The notes beneath the pieces were generated by a model, which was given only the letters and a program-made list of their open reading frames with translations, was not told where the DNA came from and did no database searches. The translations under genes were made by a program, and so were the position numbers. A stretch of DNA of 8,577 bases from NCBI GenBank assembly GCA_002714305.1, contig PAWY01000032.1:4583-13159 (forward strand), written 5' to 3'. Below are positions 1-6,599 of this stretch, piece after piece (the first letter of the stretch is position 1; every line of letters starts with the position of its first letter). This stretch comes from Methanobacteriota archaeon (lineage in GTDB: Archaea > Thermoplasmatota > Poseidoniia > Poseidoniales > Poseidoniaceae).

Positions 1-41
1 GATTCATGAGCCGGAATGTAAGGTCCACTTTCCCCGCTCAT
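1..41 (-). CDS. possible 5' end of a divergent gene (partial)
   Basis: On the minus strand an ATG at 41-39 opens a frame that stays open to the window edge (13 codons, reading MSGESGPYIPAHE). A GGAAGG lies very close upstream on the same strand. A TATA-like CTATACC on the minus strand (about 72-66) is centred roughly 27 bases before the ATG, which would suit an archaeal leaderless transcript. The fragment is far too short to name, and an open frame of this length occurs easily by chance. If real, 42-193 is a bidirectional promoter region shared with the ATPase gene. Confidence 0.25.
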   Translation of the reverse strand, partial: MSGESGPYIPAHE

Positions 42-130
42 GGCCCTTCCAATCTGTCCCAGTAGGTATAGGCTACGATGCTCATGCCTTGCCTCTTGCT
101 CCGGTTATCAAGGGACCCCACCCGCCATGA

Positions 131-140
131 TAATAAATAG
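131..140 (+). promoter_or_regulatory. TATA-like box A candidate for the ATPase gene
   Basis: The most AT-rich stretch of the leader is TAATAAATAG, followed by AATATT. If used as an archaeal box A, transcription would start about 25 bases downstream, near 160. The mRNA would then have a leader of about 33 bases carrying the hairpin and the ribosome binding site. A second AT-rich patch (AATTTA, 155-160) is less suitable because its start point would fall inside or after the ribosome binding site. No purine-rich BRE is evident. This is called from composition and spacing only. Confidence 0.35.
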
Positions 141-161
141 AATATTGCGAGGCGAATTTAT

Positions 162-179
162 CCTTGTCCCGTGACAAGG
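162..179 (+). promoter_or_regulatory. inverted repeat in the ATPase leader
   Basis: CCTTGTC (162-168) and GACAAGG (173-179) are perfect reverse complements separated by the four bases CCGT. The right arm runs into a G7 tract (178-184) that leads into the ribosome binding site. It could act as an mRNA hairpin beside the ribosome binding site or as a DNA operator dyad near the transcription start. Neither role can be proved from sequence. Confidence 0.45.
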
Positions 180-180
180 G

Positions 181-188
181 GGGGTGAG
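181..188 (+). promoter_or_regulatory. ribosome binding site that fixes the TTG start of the ATPase
   Basis: GGGGTGAG matches the GGAGGTGA-type anti-16S complement in most positions and ends 5 bases before the TTG at 194. No other start codon nearby in this frame is as well placed, and the protein begins at the expected point of the family's N-terminal domain from here. Confidence 0.65.
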
Positions 189-193
189 TCGTT

Positions 194-3094
194 TTGGAAG
201 AGTATTGGCACAATCTTTCGATTGAAGATAGCCTCGTCGCTCAAGAGAGCTCAGAAAGTGGGATTACAAGCGACGACGTTGTTAAGCGACGGCAGCGATT
301 TGGATCCAATAAACTGGATGAACCTGAGAAAACCTCAGCCTTCCTACGCTTTATTTCTCAATACAATGACCCGCTCAATTACCTCCTTATCGGGGCGGCT
401 TTGGTGGCTTTGGCCATCAAACCCGACCATCCTGGCGATGCCATTTTCATTTTCATCGTATTGACGGCCAATGCGTTCTTCGGTTATTGGCAGGAGAATC
501 AAGCCGAACAAGCCATGGATTCACTCAAACAAATGTCGATCTCAAATTGCGTTGTTATACGCGGAGATTTTGAGAGTGAGGTGCCAACTTCTGAACTCGT
601 TCCGGGTGATGTCGTACGTCTTGAGCAGGGACTCAATGTTCCTGCAGACGTCCGCCTCATATGGTCGCAGCAATGTAAAATTGACGAGTCCGCGTTGACG
701 GGAGAATCGTTGACGATTCGTAAATCGATTGACGCCTTGCCCATTGGAACCGTCTTGGCTGACCGAACCAACATGGCCTTCATGGGCACCACCGTGTCTT
801 CAGGTCGTGGATTGGGATTGGTCGTCGCTACGGGCATGAGGACGGAGCTTGGCAAAATCGCCAGCAACATTGCGGATGCGCAGACACCGAAAACACCCCT
901 TGAACTCAAACTTGAGAGCCTTGGGAAATTCCTCGGATTCATTGCCCTCATCGTTGCGGTTTTGTTGGTCTCCCTCAACCTCGTTGTATCGTACACCAAA
1001 CCGGGCGTTGACCTCCGCGAAGTTGTCGTTCAGCAATTTATCGTCGCCATCGCCATCTTTGTGGCCATTGTGCCTGAGGGATTGCCCATTATTTTGGTCA
1101 TCACGCTCTCGCTCGGTATGCGAAACATGGCCCGGCACAAAGCCATCATTCGACGAATGAAGGCCGTGGAAACCCTCGGCTCAACCACGGTCATATGCTC
1201 TGATAAAACAGGAACACTCACCAAAAATCAAATGACGGTTCGACAGATTCTAACGCTGACGGACACCTATCAAGTATCCGGCGAAGGTTTTGAACCAACG
1301 GGGCATTTGGTACAAAATGGAGTCCCACTGAGCGATGAAGATCTCTCGAATAACCAGTCCGACCTTGGCTTCAGGCTTCTTGGCGCTTGTTTATCACTTT
1401 GCCATAATTCAAACATTGTCAAATCTGAAGGCCTCTGGCAAGCCATTGGCGACCCGACCGACTCAGCCTGCGCCGTCGCTGGTTGGAAAATCAACGGTGA
1501 TGTGAAGAAATTTTCACATCGACACCCGCGCATCAATGAATTCTTCTTCGATTCCGTACGAAAGCGCATGACGGTCGTCCATGAATATGAAGGAGAGAAA
1601 TGGGTTTTCTCGAAAGGGAGTGCAGGGGGATACAAACAACTCGCAACCAAAAAAATTGTTGGAAACAAATTTGTTGACCTCACCGGTGAGGAGAGGATGA
1701 AAATTTCAGAAATGAACAACGACATGGGGTCGCAAGCGATGCGTGTCATCGCCATTTTAGCCCGCAAGGTCGTGGAGGGGGAAGACCTTGAGTCCATTGA
1801 AACCGTCGAGAATGAATTCGCTTTCTTGGGCCTGATCGGGATCATGGACCCACCCCGTCCAGAGGTGAAGGCAGCGATTGAGACGTGTCAGCGAGCAGGT
1901 ATCAAGGTAAAGATGATCACCGGTGACCAGCAAATGACCGCTGCAGCCATTGGTGAGGAACTGAACATCAATTCAGCATCAGGCGCTTCGATTGATGGAA
2001 AGGAACTGGCCCGGCTCAGTGACGAAGAACTGTTGGAAACCACCAATGACATCGCCATCTACTCGCGTGTGACGCCCGATCAAAAAATGAGAATTGTGTC
2101 CTCTTTGCAAGAACAAGGAGAAATTGTGGCCATGACCGGTGATGGTGTGAACGACGCACCTGCGCTGTCCGGTGCCAACATCGGTATTGCCATGGGAATT
2201 GCGGGCACTGACGTTGCCAAGGACGCTGCGGACATGGTGCTTCAAGACGACAATTTCGCCAACATCGTCCATGCCGTTGAGGAAGGACGCAAGATTTACC
2301 AAAACATTCGGAACTTCGTACGGTACCAAGTTTCCACCAACGTAGCCGCAGTTTCCTTGCTGGTGCTGGCTACCTTGTTCTTTGGCCCCGAAGCGCTTCC
2401 GTTAACGGCTACACAGATTTTGGTGATCAATATCCTGATGGACGGCCCTCCAGCAGTAGCCCTGGGTGTGGAAAAGAAGCACGGGAATGTCATGGATCGA
2501 CCTCCGCGGCCTGTTGACGAAGGGCTACCCAATGGACGGGATATTTCCCTCATTTTTTATCTTGGAGCAGTCATGGTCATCGGTTCGCTATCCGTGTTTT
2601 ATTTGGCTGGTGGGGCACTGGCTGACCCGAGCAACCAATGCGGATTGTTACCAAGTGAGACGAGCACCGCAGCCTTCGACATGGAGGAATGCTTGGCCGG
2701 TAATCAAGAAGCGATTGACGATTGGCAGACGTACGCTGACGGGCATTACCATCACGCTCAGACCATGACGTTTGCTGTGTTTATCGTCTATCAATTGTTC
2801 AATGTCATGAATTGCCGTTCGAACGAAGAAAGCGTGTTTGAACTCGGGTTGTTCTCAAACCGTGCCATCAACTACGCCCTCCTCATTTCTACCGGCCTTC
2901 TGTTGTTCTTTGTTCAACTCGCTGAAGTTTCTATTCCAGTCATCGGTATCGAGATTGGCTCCCTCCTCTCAACCAACACGTTAACGCAGAACGATTGGAT
3001 GGTGGTTGTGCTCATTGCTTCCAGCGTATTTTTGATCGAAGAATTCCGTAAATTCATCGTCAAATCCGGACTCTTTGCCATTCGCCAACGTTGA
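194..3094 (+). CDS. P2-type cation-transporting ATPase, PMCA-like calcium pump
   Basis: A 966-residue membrane pump that couples ATP hydrolysis to cation transport, most likely Ca2+ export. All family landmarks are present in order: N-terminal cation-ATPase domain (about 3-70), A-domain TGES (169-172), M4 PEGLP (294-298), phosphorylated Asp337 in DKTGT, nucleotide-domain FDSVRKRM (452-459) with KGS (474-476) where KGA is usual, MITGD (574-578) and the hinge TGDGVND (648-654). Ten membrane segments can be placed near 63-75, 82-101, 246-265, 282-308, 716-730, 739-759, 784-807, 856-873, 891-910 and 935-954. The ion residues resemble plasma-membrane Ca pumps: Glu295, Asn716, Asn746 and Asp750 are kept, while the extra SERCA site-I acids are replaced (Ala719, Met749, Gln867), suggesting one Ca2+ per cycle. 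The length is normal and no calmodulin tail is seen. The start is a TTG behind a good ribosome binding site. Another divalent or monovalent cation is possible; P2 membership is secure. Confidence 0.93.
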   Translation: MEEYWHNLSIEDSLVAQESSESGITSDDVVKRRQRFGSNKLDEPEKTSAFLRFISQYNDPLNYLLIGAALVALAIKPDHPGDAIFIFIVLTANAFFGYWQENQAEQAMDSLKQMSISNCVVIRGDFESEVPTSELVPGDVVRLEQGLNVPADVRLIWSQQCKIDESALTGESLTIRKSIDALPIGTVLADRTNMAFMGTTVSSGRGLGLVVATGMRTELGKIASNIADAQTPKTPLELKLESLGKFLGFIALIVAVLLVSLNLVVSYTKPGVDLREVVVQQFIVAIAIFVAIVPEGLPIILVITLSLGMRNMARHKAIIRRMKAVETLGSTTVICSDKTGTLTKNQMTVRQILTLTDTYQVSGEGFEPTGHLVQNGVPLSDEDLSNNQSDLGFRLLGACLSLCHNSNIVKSEGLWQAIGDPTDSACAVAGWKINGDVKKFSHRHPRINEFFFDSVRKRMTVVHEYEGEKWVFSKGSAGGYKQLATKKIVGNKFVDLTGEERMKISEMNNDMGSQAMRVIAILARKVVEGEDLESIETVENEFAFLGLIGIMDPPRPEVKAAIETCQRAGIKVKMITGDQQMTAAAIGEELNINSASGASIDGKELARLSDEELLETTNDIAIYSRVTPDQKMRIVSSLQEQGEIVAMTGDGVNDAPALSGANIGIAMGIAGTDVAKDAADMVLQDDNFANIVHAVEEGRKIYQNIRNFVRYQVSTNVAAVSLLVLATLFFGPEALPLTATQILVINILMDGPPAVALGVEKKHGNVMDRPPRPVDEGLPNGRDISLIFYLGAVMVIGSLSVFYLAGGALADPSNQCGLLPSETSTAAFDMEECLAGNQEAIDDWQTYADGHYHHAQTMTFAVFIVYQLFNVMNCRSNEESVFELGLFSNRAINYALLISTGLLLFFVQLAEVSIPVIGIEIGSLLSTNTLTQNDWMVVVLIASSVFLIEEFRKFIVKSGLFAIRQR

Positions 3095-3139
3095 TGGATT
3101 GAAGCACATCTTCTTGAAGAAGAAACGAGAGGAACCGTC
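3095..3139 (+). other. 45-base gap with a near-perfect palindrome and the mqnE ribosome binding site
   Basis: The gap contains CTTCTT-G-AAGAAG (3110-3122), a 6+1+6 dyad, then GAGAGGA (3127-3133), a ribosome binding site 6 bases before the mqnE ATG. No TATA-like box or T-rich terminator is evident, so mqnE may be read through from the ATPase gene, or its promoter may lie inside the ATPase coding region. Confidence 0.5.
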
Positions 3140-4351
3140 ATGTTGGCCCCAGTTCGACCTGCTCCTCTGGCGGGTGAGCACAAGGAATGGCTGGAGCGGC
3201 TTCAAACCAATTTGGCAACGGTCGATTGGTCTCCAAAGCTTCAACCCTTGGCTGACAAACTGGGTAATAACGTTCCACTTAGCCTTGAAGACGGCATGAC
3301 GCTCTACGAGCACCCTGACTTGCATGAGGTGGGTGCTCTGGCCCATCAGGTGAGACAAGCACGCTTTGGAAATCGTGCGTTCTTCAATTCCAATGTTCAC
3401 ATCAACCAGACCAACATTTGCGTCCTCGCATGCCGGTTCTGTGCCTTCCGCCGTGGCGCCAAAGCCAACGATGCTTACGCCATGTCAATCGATGAGTACA
3501 TGGACGATCTCGCCCTCTATGCGCACGCCATCGATGAAGTGCACTCGGTTGGGGGCCTTCATCCGGAATGGGGCGTTGAACACTACGAAGAGCTTTTTTC
3601 GCGTGTTTCCAATACCTATCCCTCCATCTCCATCAAAGCCTTGACAGCCGTCGAAGTCAAGCATTTAGGCCAGCGATCTTCCATCTCCACTCGCGAAGTT
3701 TTAGCCCGTCTGAAGGCCGCAGGGCTTACCTCTCTGCCGGGCGGTGGCGCAGAGATTCTTGATGATGACGTCCGAGCCGTCATTTGCAATGGAAAAGAAA
3801 GTTCAGCTGAGTATCTCCAAATCCATCGTGAGGCACATGAAGTTGGCCTGCCATCAAATTGCACGATGCTGTTTGGCACCATTGAAAGCCTAGAGCAGCG
3901 CCTTCAACACATGATTTCACTCAGGGAACTCAACGCCTCCACCAAAGGTTTCCAATGCTTTGTCCCCTACCCTTTCCTGCCCGATGACACACGGCTGCCA
4001 CAAGCCCAATTGGCCACCGGAACGGAAATCCTGAGGACCATAGCGGTTTCCCGTTTGATGATGAACACCATCCCCCACATCAAAGCCTACCGCATGAACA
4101 TTGGCGACCATCTCGCCGAACTCGCACTCCAATTTGGGGCCGATGACATCGACGGAACTGTTCAGAAGGAATCCATCATGCATCTCGCCGGATCTTCGGC
4201 GCCGCTTGACCATGACCGTGCAAAATTGGCTCGCCTGATTCAAGATGCTGGTTGCGAGGCCATACAACGAAACACCACCTACTCTCACTTTGAACCCTAC
4301 ACGCCACCGAAGGTGAAACCCCGTCGCGTGCTACCAATGGCCACTCAATGA
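3140..4351 (+). CDS. mqnE: aminofutalosine synthase MqnE (radical SAM)
   Basis: A 403-residue radical SAM enzyme of the futalosine menaquinone pathway. The family reaction joins 3-[(1-carboxyvinyl)oxy]benzoate to S-adenosylmethionine to form 6-amino-6-deoxyfutalosine in the cytoplasm. The iron-sulphur motif is CX3CX2C (Cys94, Cys98, Cys101) inside TNICVLACRFCAF, preceded by NSNVHINQ. Other family marks are GGLHPE (138-143), KALTAVE (166-172), SLPGGGAE (198-205), the NIPHIKAY-type stretch near 309-317 and GADDIDGTV (333-341). SLPGGGAE and DGTV separate it from MqnC and from the related F420 enzymes CofG/CofH. The length is slightly above the usual 370-390, mostly through the N-terminal 30 residues and a basic tail (KVKPRR). 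The ATG follows GAGAGGA by 6 bases. Its stop lies 9 bases before mqnA, indicating one operon. Confidence 0.93.
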   Translation: MLAPVRPAPLAGEHKEWLERLQTNLATVDWSPKLQPLADKLGNNVPLSLEDGMTLYEHPDLHEVGALAHQVRQARFGNRAFFNSNVHINQTNICVLACRFCAFRRGAKANDAYAMSIDEYMDDLALYAHAIDEVHSVGGLHPEWGVEHYEELFSRVSNTYPSISIKALTAVEVKHLGQRSSISTREVLARLKAAGLTSLPGGGAEILDDDVRAVICNGKESSAEYLQIHREAHEVGLPSNCTMLFGTIESLEQRLQHMISLRELNASTKGFQCFVPYPFLPDDTRLPQAQLATGTEILRTIAVSRLMMNTIPHIKAYRMNIGDHLAELALQFGADDIDGTVQKESIMHLAGSSAPLDHDRAKLARLIQDAGCEAIQRNTTYSHFEPYTPPKVKPRRVLPMATQ

Positions 4352-4360
4352 CGTGATAGC

Positions 4361-5158
4361 ATGGGCGAAACCTGGACGTCGACCATGGGCCGTGTGGCCT
4401 TCATCAATTGCGATCCACTCTATCACCGTCTTTCCGACGAATGGAGCGTGCTCTCAGCACCTCCCTCATGGTTGACAGGTCATGTGCTGCGACGGGACTG
4501 CATTCTCGCACCCATACCGGCGGCTGATTACGCGAAACACGCTGATGAATTGGTCTTGTTGCCCGATATCGGAATCGGCAGTCAAGGGGAAGTAGGGAGC
4601 GTTTTGCTGTTTGGAGCCGTCCCACTTGAAACGATGAACACCATCGCGCTCCCCAGTGACTCTGCCACGTCTGTTGCCCTTCTCAAGCACTTGATTTCAA
4701 AACAAGGACGGCCAATGGATTACATTTCAACCGGCCCTGATTATGAATCCATGATGGCCATGGCTGATGGGGCTTTGCTGATTGGAGACCGCGCCCTTGA
4801 AGCGGCCAGAGAATTCCCCGAGATGGTCCAAATGGACCTCGGCACTGCTTGGATGCAAGAGGAGGGCTTGCCCATGATTTTCGGTGTGTTTGTGGCTCGT
4901 AGGGATACACCAAAGCCCTTGCTCCAAGCGGCACACGCGTCCCTTCTGGACAACTTAATCCGATTCGAAAACGAACCCAAGAAACGAGAGGATGTCATCC
5001 ACTGGTCCATGGAAAAATCCGGGCTCTCTTTTGAACGTCTGGACCAGTATTATGGAGAGGTGTTCAATCGCTTAAACCAACATCACCTCGATGGTTTGTT
5101 TTGTTTCCTCAAGCAAGCTTGTAACATGCCTACGGACCCCGAATTTGCTTGGTCTTGA
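4361..5158 (+). CDS. mqnA: chorismate dehydratase MqnA
   Basis: A 265-residue enzyme with a periplasmic-binding-protein-like fold. The family removes water from chorismate to give 3-[(1-carboxyvinyl)oxy]benzoate, the first committed step of the futalosine route. Seen in the sequence: GRVAFINCDPLYHRL (10-24, matching the family's N-x-x-PL motif with Asn16 and Pro19-Leu20), ILAPIPAADYA (48-58), LLPDIGIGSQGEVGSVLLF (66-84), TSVALLKHL (103-111), DGALLIGD (136-143), DLGTAW (159-164) and GLPMIFGVFVAR (169-180). The length is typical. GTGAT at 4354-4358 could be the ribosome binding site for the ATG at 4361. An in-frame ATG at 4385 gives MGRVAFIN, closer to the usual family N-terminus, so the true protein may be eight residues shorter. 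It sits 9 bases after mqnE and is surely co-transcribed with it. Confidence 0.92.
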   Translation: MGETWTSTMGRVAFINCDPLYHRLSDEWSVLSAPPSWLTGHVLRRDCILAPIPAADYAKHADELVLLPDIGIGSQGEVGSVLLFGAVPLETMNTIALPSDSATSVALLKHLISKQGRPMDYISTGPDYESMMAMADGALLIGDRALEAAREFPEMVQMDLGTAWMQEEGLPMIFGVFVARRDTPKPLLQAAHASLLDNLIRFENEPKKREDVIHWSMEKSGLSFERLDQYYGEVFNRLNQHHLDGLFCFLKQACNMPTDPEFAWS

Positions 5159-5219
5159 GATGCACTTGTATGTAAAATCAAACGGATGGTTCTTGAAGGG
5201 CAAACAGGTGGACGGAAAC
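5159..5219 (+). other. mqnA-mqnD gap or alternative mqnD N-terminus
   Basis: The mqnD frame is open through this stretch and reaches back into mqnA. An in-frame ATG at 5160, one base after the mqnA stop, would add 20 residues (MHLYVKSNGW...) that do not resemble known MqnD N-termini and has no good ribosome binding site. AGGTGGA at 5206-5212 is a good site for the ATG at 5220, so I treat this as untranslated. TTCTTGAAG at 5190-5198 partly repeats a motif seen in other gaps. Confidence 0.5.
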
Positions 5220-6101
5220 ATGGTCGTGGAACTTCCTTTGGATGAATCGGGCAATAAAATCGTCAGAATTGGCCACAGTCCTGACCCCGATGACGCCTTC
5301 ATGTTTCATGCCATGACGACCAATGCTTTCCCAACACCTGGGTACAATTTCGTTCATGAATTGCAAGACATTGAAACACTCAACCATCGTGCGATGAACC
5401 AAGATTTGGAAGTCTCCGCCGTATCAATTCACGCCTATCCCGACATTGCCGAGCATTATGCTCTCATGAATTGCGGGGCCTCCATGGGCGAAGGATACGG
5501 GCCCATGGTGGTCTGCAAAGCGGGCGTCACCGAGGAGGAAGTGAGAAACTCGGTCATTGCCGTGCCTGGCCTGAAAACCAGTGCCTACCTTGGTCTCCGA
5601 TTGGCTTGGGGTGATTGCGACATTGCTGTCGTTCCATTTGACGAAATTATTCCACGAATTCTCGACGGAACTTACCTCAGTGGCCTGATCATTCATGAAG
5701 GGCAACTCACCTACGTGGACCATGACCTCGATGTTCTCATCGATCTTGGCAAATGGTGGAATGCCCGAACGGCAAACTGGCCCATGCCCCTTGGCGGAAA
5801 CGTTGTTCGCCGCGACCTCGGTGAAGCCGTAATGCAAGACATTACCAAGTACACAAAAATGAGCATTGAATACGCCCTCAAGTCTCCTGATGAGGCGCTT
5901 GAATTTGCGAAAGCCTGGGGCCGTGGAATCGACGATGAGACCAACAAAGAATTTGTGGGTATGTACGTTAACGACCGAACCATCGACTACCGGCAAGAAG
6001 GTCGAGATTCCATCCGCTTGTTCATCAAAGAAGGACAAGAACTCGGCATGATTCGTTCAGATTTTGATACGGCCAGCATGCGATTCATTGGAGAGCCTTG
6101 A
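5220..6101 (+). CDS. mqnD: 1,4-dihydroxy-6-naphthoate synthase MqnD
   Basis: A 293-residue enzyme that in the futalosine pathway converts cyclic dehypoxanthinylfutalosine to 1,4-dihydroxy-6-naphthoate, the menaquinone ring precursor. Family marks: GHSPDPDDAFMFHA (18-31), QDIETLN (49-55), VSAVSIHAYP (65-74), CGASMGEGYGPMVV (85-98), IAVPG near 113-117 with TSAYLGLRLA, PFDEI (139-143), LIIHEGQLTY (156-165) with the expected catalytic histidine at 159, and PLGGNVVRRDLG further on. From the ATG at 5220 the length matches the usual 280-290, and a ribosome binding site AGGTGGA lies 7 bases upstream; an ATG at 5160 is the alternative. No frameshift or missing key residue is seen. The stop is followed after 9 bases by the DOHH-like gene. 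Confidence 0.93.
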   Translation: MVVELPLDESGNKIVRIGHSPDPDDAFMFHAMTTNAFPTPGYNFVHELQDIETLNHRAMNQDLEVSAVSIHAYPDIAEHYALMNCGASMGEGYGPMVVCKAGVTEEEVRNSVIAVPGLKTSAYLGLRLAWGDCDIAVVPFDEIIPRILDGTYLSGLIIHEGQLTYVDHDLDVLIDLGKWWNARTANWPMPLGGNVVRRDLGEAVMQDITKYTKMSIEYALKSPDEALEFAKAWGRGIDDETNKEFVGMYVNDRTIDYRQEGRDSIRLFIKEGQELGMIRSDFDTASMRFIGEP

Positions 6102-6104
6102 GGT
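6100..6104 (+). promoter_or_regulatory. ribosome binding site overlapping the mqnD stop codon
   Basis: GAGGT overlaps the TGA of mqnD (6099-6101) and ends 6 bases before the ATG at 6111. The arrangement is typical of translational coupling between neighbouring genes of an operon and fixes the start of the DOHH-like protein. Confidence 0.65.
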
Positions 6105-6110
6105 TAGCAC

Positions 6111-6599
6111 ATGCCCAATGATGCTCGCGTCCCTCAAGTGAGTCAGTACGGCTCGGTGGACCCAGCACCTCCTTCACCCTTTACCCGCGTTGCTGAGTTA
6201 ACCGAACGACTGTGCGATGAAACGCTCCCAATGTTCCAGCGAATGCGAGCCGTCTTCTCGCTTCGCAATGAACGTTCAGACGAGGCTTGTCTCGCTCTTT
6301 GCCAAGGCTTTGTCAGTACGAGTGCCCTTCTCAGGCATGAGATTGCCTATGTGTTGGGACAGATGCAGAACCCCGTGGCCCTTCCGACGTTGATCGAACG
6401 ACTTGAAGACGATCACGAACACGTGATGGTCCGACACGAGGCTGCAGAAGCCATGGGGGCCATCGGGGACCGGACGGTCTTGCCAATTCTCAAGCGGTTC
6501 AGTCAAGATCCACTTCCTGAAGTAGCTGAATCATGCATTGTCGCCCTCGACCTCTTGGCTTGGGTCGATGGGGCAGAGTTTGAAGAAACACAGTGGTAA
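6111..6599 (+). CDS. half-length deoxyhypusine hydroxylase-like HEAT-repeat protein
   Basis: A 162-residue alpha-helical HEAT-repeat protein. Two His-Glu dyads occur: His76-Glu77 in LLRHEIAYVLGQMQ and His109-Glu110 in MVRHEAAEAMGAIGD. These are the iron-ligand signatures of deoxyhypusine hydroxylase (DOHH), which hydroxylates the deoxyhypusine residue of eIF5A. Their 33-residue spacing equals that in each half of human DOHH (56/89 and 207/240, from memory). Residues 15-21 read SVDPAPP, which I recall from the human enzyme just before its second half, followed here by LCDETLPMFQRMRAVFSLRN in the matching place. Eukaryotic DOHH is about 300 residues with four dyads; this protein has one half, so a homodimer could rebuild a di-iron site. 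No signal peptide or membrane segment. Start fixed by GAGGT 6 bases upstream; 9 bases after mqnD. A generic HEAT/PBS-lyase scaffold is the alternative, but the dyad context is unusually DOHH-like. Confidence 0.8.
   Translation: MPNDARVPQVSQYGSVDPAPPSPFTRVAELTERLCDETLPMFQRMRAVFSLRNERSDEACLALCQGFVSTSALLRHEIAYVLGQMQNPVALPTLIERLEDDHEHVMVRHEAAEAMGAIGDRTVLPILKRFSQDPLPEVAESCIVALDLLAWVDGAEFEETQW

Larger units (their letters stand above)
42..193. other. intergenic leader upstream of the ATPase gene
   Basis: No convincing gene lies here. The left part is of mixed composition. The right part holds an AT-rich promoter-like stretch (129-145), a short hairpin (162-179) and the ribosome binding site of the ATPase gene (about 178-188), listed separately. 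A + strand frame open from position 2 to a TGA at 126-128 has no recognisable protein character. Confidence 0.6.

Noticed and set aside
2..128. + strand frame open for 42 codons at the left edge, ending at TGA 126-128
   Set aside because: An open frame of this length is not unusual by chance and its translation shows no recognisable motif; the GYDAHAL string recalls IspF but at the wrong end of a protein, and the non-mevalonate pathway is not expected in archaea.
1270..1845. 191-codon minus-strand open frame opposite the ATPase
   Set aside because: Lies within the nucleotide-binding domain coding region of the pump; low-complexity Ser/Pro-rich translation typical of an antisense shadow.
3140..4351. 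MqnC, CofG or CofH as the identity of the radical SAM enzyme
   Set aside because: SLPGGGAE with GGLHPE and the C-terminal DGTV context next to mqnA fits MqnE better than the cyclase or the F420 enzymes.
5424..6038. 204-codon minus-strand open frame opposite mqnD
   Set aside because: It lies wholly inside a confidently identified gene and has no family features; it is a shadow of mqnD codon use.
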